Translations under genes and position numbers: made by a program | The notes under the pieces: generated by a model | What the model was told of the DNA's origin: nothing | What the model saw: the letters and a program-made list of their open reading frames with translations, nothing else | Database searches by the model: none | Source: Bacteroidales bacterium | GTDB lineage: Bacteria > Bacteroidota > Bacteroidia > Bacteroidales > F082 | Length of the DNA: 64,000 nucleotides | Assembly (NCBI GenBank): GCA_023229245.1 | Contig: JALNZU010000005.1 | Coordinates: 62,001-126,000 of the forward strand | Reading direction: 5' to 3' | Shown here: piece by piece, positions 28,410 to 38,024 of the stretch | How positions within the stretch are numbered: position 1 is the first letter of the stretch | Layout: each line of letters begins with the position of its first letter

Positions 28410-31400
28410 TTAAAAGGTGTTCAGGTCAATAGGACGCAAGGTTCCAAACCATTTAACCACACGTTCACCTTCATCAGATTTTACGTGGATAATATATACA
28501 CCGCTTGCAATAGGTACGCCTGCAAAGTTTTTAAGGTCCCAATCAATAGATGTCTTGGGCTCGTCTTTCTTGAACTGGCGTATTTTGGTACCACTGATAT
28601 TGTAGATAGTAATCGTACATTTTTCAGGCAGGTTTGCAATTTTTATGCGGTTGTCAAGAGGATTTCTTTCGTAGGCCGAGTAGGCATAATATGGGTTTGG
28701 AACCACAGTGATCAGGTCAAGGTCTGTATCTAGCTTGTCCGGATTTCGTTGTTCGGCTGCCATATCTTTAGTAGAAAAGCTGTATTTGGGATAACCATTG
28801 TTTTCGGTCAGCTCGTCATAATTTGTTTCAAGCGGTATGAGTGCATGATGACGGCTGTAAGGTTTGGATACTCTGATACGTATCTTTACTTCATTTGATA
28901 GCCATTCTTGCCCTTTTACAGCTGTTGGCATGCCTACATACATGATCTGGCTATAGAAGAAGCTTGTTACATAAGGGAACTGTGTCTGGAACAAGGTATC
29001 CAACATATGGAATGCCATTTGACCGGCATCATAGGCAGGAGAGTAGAACTCCATATCTAACATATCGAATCTAAATCGGTCGTGCCTCATAATATACACA
29101 TAGTGCTGTCCGGCAAATACAGGGCGTCGGCTAACTAAGCTGAACACATTGGGATCAAGTTCTTGTGGTATATCTGGGTCTAATGCAGGCGGGTTGAATA
29201 GCATATCCCTTCCGTTTTGTGCGGAGGCGTATGAGTCTTCGCCAAACATAATGTTCAGACGTTCTCCGGTTTCTATATTGATAGCGTATCCGGGGAACCA
29301 TCCCATTCCATAACTACCTATATAATGAGGATCGTTTGGATTGTTGCTGGGTTCCAGGTCCATAGCAGAAGCTGCATTTCCTTCCTTGTCTACCGATGGC
29401 GAGCGACGCAGCCCGAGACGGTATGCATTACCTTCAGCAAGTGTACGGTCGATCTGCATTTCTAATACCGGACTTCTTGTCCACTTTGATTTATCTGGGG
29501 TAAGCACTATGTCCACGCTGGTCAGATTGTCGAAGCGGCTGTTAGCTTTAGAATCTTCGCTATAGGCCGGGCCGACCTGACTTTGTACGCCCCCTTGTCC
29601 GAAGTTGTTACCATAACTCACTAACGCATAAGGTGCCCATGTTCCTCCTATGATTTTTTCATAGTATTCAGAGGGGTCCCATGGCCTTTCCGGGTCGGTT
29701 GACATCTGCCAGTCATCGTCTTTTGAATCTTCCTGACTCTTATAGGTTCCCGAGCGTATCCAGTTGAGTGGCGAGCCCGGTTCATCGTTATCAGCTATTC
29801 CTCCTAACCAGCGACGCGAACTGTCGGCATAGTGAATGGTAGACTCAATCAGACCGTTGTTGGCAGCCAACACCCGGTACATCATCTTATTATCCTTGTT
29901 ATTGCCTACACGATATGGGCCAGGCTTATAAGGCTGATTCACCTGTACCGAAATACCTCTGTCTAAGAATAATTGTTCGTCATTGGCAAGGGTAGTAGTA
30001 TCTGAGTGATATATCTCTCCTGTAGTCAAATCTTTTAACACCCACTTGGAGATATGTTTACTTGCTGTATCGCCGCGTATTTCAGGTTCGCCCGATACAT
30101 TGTATATTTTTACATACCGCAGTGTATCTAACCAGAACTCATAATCAGTACCTACAACGTTCAATGGATCAATAATTTTAACGTTAAGCGGGCCTGCATT
30201 CTTTTTATACACCGGATTATATGCTATGGGATAGTCGGGATCACCTAAACGGTTGTCGGGACCTGCCGGTGGTTTGTTCATGATCTCGTCTATAGTTTTT
30301 TCGGTCAGATCAAGGTTCATACCTCCGTTGCCGTGTCCGGCAATACGTGTGATCTCAGGTTGATCCCCGAAATTAGAACGGAATACAGTTCCATTTACAG
30401 TTTTATGTGGGATAGCTGTATAGGTTTTGATATTTTTACGACCAGCCAAATATGGGATCTTCTGTCCAAACAGGCCTGCTACTTCAGTAGGAGAATCAGA
30501 ATAGGGCATATACTCGTTAAAGGCATAGGCAAGGGCTACATAATAGTATTGTTTATGGTTTACTAAACGAACATCGCCTGTTGCGAACGCATCTTGTGTA
30601 ATCCGGAATGAGTGTTGAATTCCGTTATCGCCTCCGCGTACTTCAACTACAGGTACTGTAGCTCCTATAGATTCGTCGAAATAGTAGTTGACAATTTTTC
30701 CTACTCCATTTTTCTTATCGAATTGGGCTACCAGACGCACTAAAGCTGGGTCTTTGATATTTTCAACACCTACTGTGGGGTCTTTTAGCTGGAATATCTG
30801 ATATCCTTCAAACCGATATATTGAGTCGCTTCTTTCACCTTCAAAAGATGGATTTGGATGGGGTTGAATGATATTCGGATCGTGCTCTTCATAGGATTCT
30901 CCAAAGTTATTGGATGAAGGTGAGTTTGAGATATATACTATCAATTCGCGGTCTAATTCCTGGAATGATAGGTCAGGTGCATTGGGTCCGTCAATTACTT
31001 TAAAGCAGTTGTCGAACAGTGCCTGACATTTATCGTCAACCACTCTAAGCAGATCAACAGAAGCTTTGGCACCGCCTGAGCTGGCTCTTGCCCATGGGAT
31101 ACCTACCGTAATATAATTTACTGCACCGGGTTTCAGTGTGAAAGGGCCGGCTGAGTGGAGGAATCGACGGTCGTTGGGGTCATTGGGCTGCCCGTTATTA
31201 CCTGTTTCTTCTGTCCAGTAATATCCATCTTGATTATACCCACCATTGGGTGGCATTCCACCGGTACCCCAGTTGCAAGGGTCTGTATCGCCAGGGAACA
31301 TGAAGTCGCATTCAGGGCCTACTACTCCAGGGTCTCCGGGGAAAGCATTTCCACCATACGACATAGGTTCACCGTATCTCCACTTACCGCGTAAAACATT

Positions 31401-32738
31401 ATAATATTCTGGAGCAGTCCTTGGGTCACCCATTGGACTACTTGTGTTGTTATGGAACAGGAATCGACGCATACCAAAACGTTCGTTACCGGGTATGCCA
31501 TCGCCAAAATTAATACCGTTGATGCTTTCATCGCATAGTTGTTCTTGTATGGTGTCTCCTGTTACGGGATCTACCGAGAAACGGTATTTAGGACGGTCGT
31601 AGGGCAATGGGTCCATATACGGTCCTTGGAAAAAGTCAACCCCAATAGCTGGTGGCTGAGCACCATATGATTCGGGTTCACCGCTACCATCAAAGTCTTT
31701 TCCATTATAACAATACCCTAAGCCACGTTGTACATCGCATCCTACAAAGTCGTCCCAGGCATAGCCAAGGTCGGGGTCAACCCATTGCGAGAAGAAAGTG
31801 TTAGTTAGTTCAAAGGTTGAGCGATTGATGATCTCATAACTATAGAATGTCATATTGTTGATCTCATCATTTGTAGCAAACGCAAAAGCTTGTGCGCGTA
31901 TCTCAAGGCCGATAGCAGCACCATTTGTTTCGGTGTGGAAGTTTCCTTTATCGTTGAATACCCACCAAATAGTCTGGTCGCCTTTGATGACCTGGTCGGC
32001 CAAAACGGAACCCCATATCACTCCTTCTACACTTTCGTCCATAGTAGGGGTTTTAGTGCCGCACAGACTGTTGTCAATATCGTAGTATGGGTAATCACCG
32101 GCATAAGGATTATATTCTCCGTCACCGTCCACATCATAGAAAGGAGCGAGATAAAAGCTTTGTTGCTTTGAAACATCCCCATGTGCAGGCCAATCTAAGA
32201 TTTCCTTAGGGATATTATATTCCTCATCGGGGATAAAAGCTCCAGTTATCGGATCGGTATGTCCTAAGAACTCATCCACCATTTCACGGGTCATTTTCCA
32301 GTGTCGGTCGAATTCGGCACAGGTAGCTTCGTCTATAGCGGCTGTACCGTCCACAGTGAGTGGTCCTGTCCAATAGTCGTTACCTACTTGTCGGTAACGT
32401 AATGCAGCTAACTTAAGCTGATTATTGATATCAAGGCCTCCGATCCAAAGGGCGGCGCTAAACATAGAGGTAGCTGAGCCACTTTTAGGGATAAAGTATT
32501 TAGCACCAGTACCTCCAACCAGGTCCCACCACATATCTCCTCCGGTATTGATACGCACTCTTGCATTATTGATGTCAAGCCATTCAAAACCGGCTGCTGG
32601 TGCACATCCGGCAGAGGTTTGCTTGAGTGGATAGGATGATTTATGGCCGTCGGTATCCTGAAGCTCCCTAGCCCAGCTTTGGCTGATAACCATTAACAGG
32701 GCTGTTGTTACGAACAGCGATCGAATAAAATGCTTCAT
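28410..32738 (-). CDS. Very large surface protein with T9SS-like C-terminal domain
   Basis: A 1442-residue exported protein. Residues 1-24 are a signal peptide (ends SWAREL). Much of it is Gly/Asp/Asn/Tyr-rich with many DxDGDGE-like turns (DVDGDGEYNPYAGDYPYYD). The last ~90 residues are a T9SS type A-like sorting domain: VVPNPYYAYSAYERN, then CTITIYNISGTKIRQF, then GVPIASGVYIIHVKS. There is no recognisable catalytic domain. ATG at 32738 is chosen because it starts the signal peptide; the frame is open 21 codons further upstream. It lies between a TonB receptor gene and a PorV-family gene with gaps of 43 and 30 bp. Confidence 0.8.
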   Translation of the reverse strand: MKHFIRSLFVTTALLMVISQSWARELQDTDGHKSSYPLKQTSAGCAPAAGFEWLDINNARVRINTGGDMWWDLVGGTGAKYFIPKSGSATSMFSAALWIGGLDINNQLKLAALRYRQVGNDYWTGPLTVDGTAAIDEATCAEFDRHWKMTREMVDEFLGHTDPITGAFIPDEEYNIPKEILDWPAHGDVSKQQSFYLAPFYDVDGDGEYNPYAGDYPYYDIDNSLCGTKTPTMDESVEGVIWGSVLADQVIKGDQTIWWVFNDKGNFHTETNGAAIGLEIRAQAFAFATNDEINNMTFYSYEIINRSTFELTNTFFSQWVDPDLGYAWDDFVGCDVQRGLGYCYNGKDFDGSGEPESYGAQPPAIGVDFFQGPYMDPLPYDRPKYRFSVDPVTGDTIQEQLCDESINGINFGDGIPGNERFGMRRFLFHNNTSSPMGDPRTAPEYYNVLRGKWRYGEPMSYGGNAFPGDPGVVGPECDFMFPGDTDPCNWGTGGMPPNGGYNQDGYYWTEETGNNGQPNDPNDRRFLHSAGPFTLKPGAVNYITVGIPWARASSGGAKASVDLLRVVDDKCQALFDNCFKVIDGPNAPDLSFQELDRELIVYISNSPSSNNFGESYEEHDPNIIQPHPNPSFEGERSDSIYRFEGYQIFQLKDPTVGVENIKDPALVRLVAQFDKKNGVGKIVNYYFDESIGATVPVVEVRGGDNGIQHSFRITQDAFATGDVRLVNHKQYYYVALAYAFNEYMPYSDSPTEVAGLFGQKIPYLAGRKNIKTYTAIPHKTVNGTVFRSNFGDQPEITRIAGHGNGGMNLDLTEKTIDEIMNKPPAGPDNRLGDPDYPIAYNPVYKKNAGPLNVKIIDPLNVVGTDYEFWLDTLRYVKIYNVSGEPEIRGDTASKHISKWVLKDLTTGEIYHSDTTTLANDEQLFLDRGISVQVNQPYKPGPYRVGNNKDNKMMYRVLAANNGLIESTIHYADSSRRWLGGIADNDEPGSPLNWIRSGTYKSQEDSKDDDWQMSTDPERPWDPSEYYEKIIGGTWAPYALVSYGNNFGQGGVQSQVGPAYSEDSKANSRFDNLTSVDIVLTPDKSKWTRSPVLEMQIDRTLAEGNAYRLGLRRSPSVDKEGNAASAMDLEPSNNPNDPHYIGSYGMGWFPGYAINIETGERLNIMFGEDSYASAQNGRDMLFNPPALDPDIPQELDPNVFSLVSRRPVFAGQHYVYIMRHDRFRFDMLDMEFYSPAYDAGQMAFHMLDTLFQTQFPYVTSFFYSQIMYVGMPTAVKGQEWLSNEVKIRIRVSKPYSRHHALIPLETNYDELTENNGYPKYSFSTKDMAAEQRNPDKLDTDLDLITVVPNPYYAYSAYERNPLDNRIKIANLPEKCTITIYNISGTKIRQFKKDEPKTSIDWDLKNFAGVPIASGVYIIHVKSDEGERVVKWFGTLRPIDLNTF

Positions 32739-32781
32739 TGTATATGTATTATTTTTTATATTCATAATGCTATATATGGGC

Positions 32782-35700
32782 TTAGAAGTTAAACATGACA
32801 CCTATACGAATCTGACGTGGTGCACTATAGTTTCTTGGGTCGTTGACAAATATTTCATACAATTCCCTGAATGCGATAGGATCGGTTTGGGTATTGATCT
32901 GACGTTGCCATTCTGGTGCAGCAAGATATCCGTCATCATCGGGATTACCTGTGGCAGGATATACTCCTAATATATTTTTGGTATCTAATAGGTTCAATAC
33001 TTGCACATATACGTTGAGAAATGCTTTACGGCTTTCTTCGCCTTTTGATTTATATAATTTCAGGTCGAAGTCTTTATCCACGCGCAGATCAAGGCGGAAC
33101 TGCCATGGCAGGCGTGATCCGTAGTAGGTTCCTTTTAACAGGTTGCTACCACCGGTTATAGCGCTAGTGATATTACGGGCAGCAGTATATGGTGTACCCG
33201 AACCACCTAATACGGTAAGTGAGAATCCGGCATTTTCAAGTACGTTCACCGGTGCTTTATCTTTTTTCTCACGGCTGATGCGTGGGCCATTGTATTCGCG
33301 ACCGGCACCGTAGCGATAGTCGAACAGCAGGTTGAACTGATGACGACGGTCCCAGGGCATGGCGATAGTCGAGCGAAGGTTAGGTAATCCGGCGGCAACA
33401 AGAGCAGCAGCGGTAGTTGTACTGGCACCGGTTGCATTGGCAAACTGAAGGGTATAGCCGGCACGGATACGGGCGTTGTTGGTACGACGTAAGTCATACT
33501 CTATTGTCAATCCTTTTACTGTCCCAAAGTCAAGGTTGTTAAACGAGGTATAATCCTTGGGATAGGCACCGTTGAATCGGTAAATCTGGATGTCGTTACG
33601 CATCTCACGATAAAAGCTGGTGAAAGTGATTGACGAGGTATTAGTGAGCTTTTGTGTAAAACCTAATTCGTAGTCAATAGTCTGTGATGGCTTGAGTGAT
33701 GGGTTGTTCAACACATCACCTATGTGCTCAAAGAAGTAATAAATAGCCGGGTTTGAGAATAAATTACTTGTCGGACGCTGGGTGAGTACGTCGTAATGTG
33801 CAAAGAACAATGCTTCATCCGATATGGGGAATGAGAATGAGATACGCGGCATCACATTAAGTTGCGGGTCATAATCTTTGAATGAGCTGATATCGACAAA
33901 TTGCTGATCAGGATTTACTATATAGGGTGCGATACCTGATCCGGCATCCAACACGCTGGGGTCTTGAATGACAGCACCCTGATCGTTGAACCAGGTGTTT
34001 TCGGAACGGTATCCTACGATTCGTGAAGGATCGTCTGTTTTATCCACATATACTGTATAGTCATTGCCTATTCCGTCAGGATGAACGATTGCCTGACCTT
34101 TGAGTTCTCTTACTTCACCGGCTGTGTACGCATTATATAATAGGTAGGGGTCTTTCAGAACTTGTTGATTGGCATCGAAGCGGTCCACCCGAAGGCCAAT
34201 ATTGAAGATCAGGTCGCGGAAAGCAAACTTGTCTTGAATATATCCTGCCATATAAATAGGTTGGAATGCACCTATAGGTCTGGTGTACATGCCGTTCTCA
34301 TCTCTGGCAGTAAAAAAGTCTTCAAAACTTGGCTTGGAAGTCAGCTTATTGCCTTTATAGTCCATCCCGCTATAGCTTACATAGAAATTCCCGTCATTTA
34401 GCAGCTCATCAGGGCTGAACATGCCAATGTCGAAAATCTTGTCGGCAGCCGAGATGGTATGCCGTACGCCATATCTGTCATAATATTCAATGGTGTTATT
34501 ATTATGATCGTATGAGTCGATTACCAGAAAATCTAATCCGTCAGCAGGCAATCCTAACTTTTCCCTCAGGTTCATATCAAATATGCGTTGTGAGTTGGCG
34601 TCGTATTTTCTGTTATACATGATGGTATCTACTATTCCGTCGTAGCTGATCACATATGGGTTTTGTTTATCAAGCTCAATCAGATGAAAGTTTGTCAGCC
34701 CGCGCATCAAAGTCCAAAGTCCGGTAGGGGCATATCCGACTGATCGGTTTGTGCGTTGTTCGTATTGGAATCCAAGTTTTATTTCGTGGTTTCCTATATC
34801 CATAGAACCGGCTACGTTGATGCTGAACTGATCGTTGTTAACCATCGAATAACCTGATTGATTGGTCCCTGGTGCCTGATATAGTCCGTAAAAGGTGGAT
34901 GGGTTACTACCATTGAGCAATCCACCGCCAAGCTGTATCTGGTCGTAGTTTTGATAGTGACCGAATGTAAGCCCTTCATACGTATCGTAATAGCTTGAAG
35001 TATAGCTGGCTATTAGTGGATTCACGTCAAAGGGTGTCCATGTTACCAATGTGTCGTAATCCCATGAGTTGAGTACCCAGACATTATTATAAAACTTTCC
35101 GTTTACCGAATCACCTCCTATTTCGTAGGTGGGTACTTTATGCACAGAAAACTTGCCTATATATCCGTAGTCGAACAGGTTGTCGTAATGATATGGGTCA
35201 CCTGATGAATTGATCTGTTTGGTATAGTCGGCTTGTATCGAATAGTACAGGTTTTTAATAAGTGATGCACTTTCGCTTGAGGTTGGGAAGCGTTGTGTAA
35301 AGCGTCCTAATACTCGCCAGGTGTTATTGTTATATTCTGTGTTTTTATCCCAGTTAAATAATGAAGCCGAGTATCTGAAAGAGTTTCCTCTTGAGATATT
35401 ATAGGTACCCCCAAAAGTAAGGTTAATAGTTTCGGTAGTACGTATATTAATATTTCCTGATAGGTTGACGCTGTATCCTTCTGTATTCATCGAACGGGCA
35501 GTAGTTGTCATATCAGCTTGACGGACAAATTCGCCGTTCATATAAGTTCCTTCACCTCTACCTGTGGGACGGAGCGGATTAGCTTGAATACTTGCTAAGG
35601 TGGCATCGGAGGCTCTGTAGTATCCGTTTGATGAAATAGCTCCATCGCGCTTATAGCTGATATCACCTGCTAAAAAGAATCCCAACAAGGCTGTTGTTTG

Positions 35701-36489
35701 GTGCTTACCTTTAATCAGCGGTCCTTGTATATTGAATCCAAGTCTGTTATGTCCGTATGAGTCAAGCATTTCGGATGTCTCTAATTCTATTCCTGCGCCA
35801 AATGTACGTGATGGGCCTCGGGTTGTTACGTTAATGATCCCTCCTGTGGCATCGCCATACTGGGCAGGTGTTCCGCCAAGGATCACGTCAACCTGTTCGA
35901 TGGCCGATTGAGGTACGCTGCTGCTTCCTATGACACGTACTCCGTCTATATACACGGCAGTAGCGTCTGAGCGGGCGCCACGAACGTTGCCACGCTCACC
36001 ATCAGCCGAGAACACACCACCTACTGTGGCGGCAACAGCATCGGCCGATCGGTTAGGCATCTTTTTGATCTCCTCGGAAGTAACCGATGCACCGCTTGTA
36101 GTCTGGTCTTTGGAAATCAATGGTATTTTATAATCAATAACTTCTACTGTCTGCAAGTCAATAGAAGTGCTAACCATGACAATATCATAGAAGGTGATCT
36201 GGTTTGCCGTTATCACAATCCCTTTAACCGTTACCGGATTGTATCCTACAAAGGTGGCTTTCAGATCGTATCTGCCGGGAGGTATAGGGTTGATGACATA
36301 GTTGCCATCAAAATCGGAAGTGGCACCTCCGACTACCGTTCCGCCAATTTCAAGGACGATATTGGCAAAAGCAATGGGCTCCCGGGTGTCCTTCTCATAG
36401 ACTTTTCCTTGTAACCTTCCCTGCTGGGCTTGAACAAAAGCTATGGAACTCAAGACAATACCCAAAGTAATTAGTAATTTTTTTAACAT
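32782..36489 (-). CDS. TonB-dependent outer-membrane receptor (CarboxypepD-reg type)
   Basis: SusC/RagA-like outer-membrane transporter, 1235 residues. After the signal peptide (ends FVQAQQG), residues about 24-110 are a carboxypeptidase-D-regulatory-like domain (LQGKVYEKDTREPIAFANIV). The plug follows (about 130-240, with VYIDGVRVIGSSSVPQSAIE and GGIINVTTRG). The remainder is a beta-barrel ending RIGVMFNF. No SusD-like lipoprotein is adjacent; the T9SS-like giant protein takes that position. The substrate is unknown. A weak minus-strand promoter candidate has TTTG (36567-36570) and TATCTTTA (36537-36544). Confidence 0.88.
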   Translation of the reverse strand: MLKKLLITLGIVLSSIAFVQAQQGRLQGKVYEKDTREPIAFANIVLEIGGTVVGGATSDFDGNYVINPIPPGRYDLKATFVGYNPVTVKGIVITANQITFYDIVMVSTSIDLQTVEVIDYKIPLISKDQTTSGASVTSEEIKKMPNRSADAVAATVGGVFSADGERGNVRGARSDATAVYIDGVRVIGSSSVPQSAIEQVDVILGGTPAQYGDATGGIINVTTRGPSRTFGAGIELETSEMLDSYGHNRLGFNIQGPLIKGKHQTTALLGFFLAGDISYKRDGAISSNGYYRASDATLASIQANPLRPTGRGEGTYMNGEFVRQADMTTTARSMNTEGYSVNLSGNINIRTTETINLTFGGTYNISRGNSFRYSASLFNWDKNTEYNNNTWRVLGRFTQRFPTSSESASLIKNLYYSIQADYTKQINSSGDPYHYDNLFDYGYIGKFSVHKVPTYEIGGDSVNGKFYNNVWVLNSWDYDTLVTWTPFDVNPLIASYTSSYYDTYEGLTFGHYQNYDQIQLGGGLLNGSNPSTFYGLYQAPGTNQSGYSMVNNDQFSINVAGSMDIGNHEIKLGFQYEQRTNRSVGYAPTGLWTLMRGLTNFHLIELDKQNPYVISYDGIVDTIMYNRKYDANSQRIFDMNLREKLGLPADGLDFLVIDSYDHNNNTIEYYDRYGVRHTISAADKIFDIGMFSPDELLNDGNFYVSYSGMDYKGNKLTSKPSFEDFFTARDENGMYTRPIGAFQPIYMAGYIQDKFAFRDLIFNIGLRVDRFDANQQVLKDPYLLYNAYTAGEVRELKGQAIVHPDGIGNDYTVYVDKTDDPSRIVGYRSENTWFNDQGAVIQDPSVLDAGSGIAPYIVNPDQQFVDISSFKDYDPQLNVMPRISFSFPISDEALFFAHYDVLTQRPTSNLFSNPAIYYFFEHIGDVLNNPSLKPSQTIDYELGFTQKLTNTSSITFTSFYREMRNDIQIYRFNGAYPKDYTSFNNLDFGTVKGLTIEYDLRRTNNARIRAGYTLQFANATGASTTTAAALVAAGLPNLRSTIAMPWDRRHQFNLLFDYRYGAGREYNGPRISREKKDKAPVNVLENAGFSLTVLGGSGTPYTAARNITSAITGGSNLLKGTYYGSRLPWQFRLDLRVDKDFDLKLYKSKGEESRKAFLNVYVQVLNLLDTKNILGVYPATGNPDDDGYLAAPEWQRQINTQTDPIAFRELYEIFVNDPRNYSAPRQIRIGVMFNF

Positions 36490-36624
36490 GCCATGAAAAT
36501 TTATGTTCTACTATCATTTCGTGCGTTAAAGGCCGGTAAAGATAAAAACTATTTCACATTAATTAACAAAAAAAATTGGATTGCCGTTTCATTGTGTGCT
36601 TTTCTGATCCGTATCATTCCGTTT

Positions 36625-37071
36625 TTATTGATAAGGACGATTTAGAACAGCCTCATAGATAATGGCCTGCCGCAAGTCGAAAGGTTTCAACTTGTAAATC
36701 GGTTCTTCATCAATTTTATCACTGATCTCCTCATCGCTTAATGTAAAATCATTATCACTGTCAGAATCCATATATTCCAGTAAAATAGGTGAATAGCCTT
36801 TCCTGGATTGAACGGCAATTTCCGAAACTGACGGGCGAAAATCGGTCTGAGAAGCAGGATAAAAGTCTTTGTCATAGGTAGGTCTGTCCGAACTATCTTG
36901 GGTTGCGGGGGCCGCTGGAAGATATTCTTCTAACCATTCTTCTAAGCTTTTACTTTTCCTGGGCTTTTGTGGCGAACCCGAAGGTGCCGCTTTCTGATTC
37001 TTTTTGCTGCTCTTAACTATGGTGAGTACTACCCATACCAATATGAGCAAGATATAAATTAGGTCTTCCAT
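36625..37071 (-). CDS. Small membrane-anchored protein of unknown function
   Basis: 148 residues with one N-terminal membrane helix (about 4-20, LIYILLILVWVVLTIV), a Lys/Pro/Ser-rich and acidic middle that is likely disordered, and a conserved-looking C-terminus FDLRQAIIYEAVLNRPYQ. I recall this C-terminal motif in Bacteroidota hypothetical proteins. It lies downstream of the LytTR regulator on the same strand with a 147-bp gap. Confidence 0.6.
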   Translation of the reverse strand: MEDLIYILLILVWVVLTIVKSSKKNQKAAPSGSPQKPRKSKSLEEWLEEYLPAAPATQDSSDRPTYDKDFYPASQTDFRPSVSEIAVQSRKGYSPILLEYMDSDSDNDFTLSDEEISDKIDEEPIYKLKPFDLRQAIIYEAVLNRPYQ

Positions 37072-37218
37072 TTTTTTGGTCCAATTTGGGGCTAAATTAG
37101 TGATTCTTCCCCAAACATGGATAGCTAAAGGACATGGTTAGTGTAATAATGTCAAAAAATCAGTAAAAAAACCTATTTTTGCCTTATGTGTTGCACAAAT
37201 TGGATGGGAATAGCCGGG

Positions 37219-37968
37219 CTATAAATTGTGGATAATCTCTAAGATTTTTTCTTTTTTTCGTCTTGAAACCGGTATCCTGTCTCCATTACTCAAGGTAATC
37301 ATCCCCCCTTCTTCCCGAATAAAGTTTTGGATATGCCGGGTGTTGATCAGATGGGATTTATGTGGCCGTATGAAGCTCCCACCTTCAAGCATGGCTTCTA
37401 CATCTTTTAATGTTTTGCTTATCAACAGATGTTTTCCGTTAGTAAAATAGAAATGGGTATAGTAATTATCCGATTCACAACGAAGTATGCTATCTACGTC
37501 CACTACATGTTTTTTCTCTAAGGTTGAAAGAACGATCTTCCTGGTTTCGCTCATAGACGATTTCAGGTTGCTCAATAATACTTCGTAATTTTTCATACTG
37601 CTTTCTTTCTCTTTGTGCATCCTGACTTTTTCAACCGCATCCATTAATTCTTCGGGTACTATGGGTTTGAGCAGATAATCCAGAGCTGCATAACGTATGG
37701 CTTTGATGGCAAACTGGTCGAATGCGGTAGTAAATATCACAACAAATTCGGGTAATTCTTTGTACTCTAAGAGTCTGAATCCGCTTCCATCGGGCATCTC
37801 AATATCTAAGAAGACCAAATCCGGTCGATGCTTTTGGATCATCTCACGAGCCGATTGTACCCCAGTAGCCTGAGCTACTACCATCACATCAGGGCAAAAC
37901 CGTTCCAACAGCCCTACAAGGGTTTCTCTTGATTTAAGCTCATCTTCAACTATTATACATCGTATCAT
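37219..37968 (-). CDS. LytTR-family response regulator
   Basis: Two-domain transcription regulator (249 residues). The receiver domain (1-120) has the acidic pair near residues 9-10 (IVEDE), the phosphoacceptor Asp55 in LVFLDIEMPDG and Lys in the LLKPI motif. The C-terminal LytTR DNA-binding domain (about 145-249) contains VDSILRCESDNYYTHFYF and FIRPHKSHLINTRHI. It is 56 bp downstream of the propeller kinase gene, so the two should be a pair. Confidence 0.93.
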   Translation of the reverse strand: MIRCIIVEDELKSRETLVGLLERFCPDVMVVAQATGVQSAREMIQKHRPDLVFLDIEMPDGSGFRLLEYKELPEFVVIFTTAFDQFAIKAIRYAALDYLLKPIVPEELMDAVEKVRMHKEKESSMKNYEVLLSNLKSSMSETRKIVLSTLEKKHVVDVDSILRCESDNYYTHFYFTNGKHLLISKTLKDVEAMLEGGSFIRPHKSHLINTRHIQNFIREEGGMITLSNGDRIPVSRRKKEKILEIIHNL

Positions 37969-38024
37969 GTCAAGAGGTGTTTAATATTATTGAACATTAT
38001 TGATTTTTGATCGATTTCTATTTG

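Noticed and set aside
28410..32738. SusD-like partner of the TonB receptor
   Set aside because: No lipobox and no TPR-like SusD motifs; instead a signal peptide and a T9SS-type C-terminus are present.
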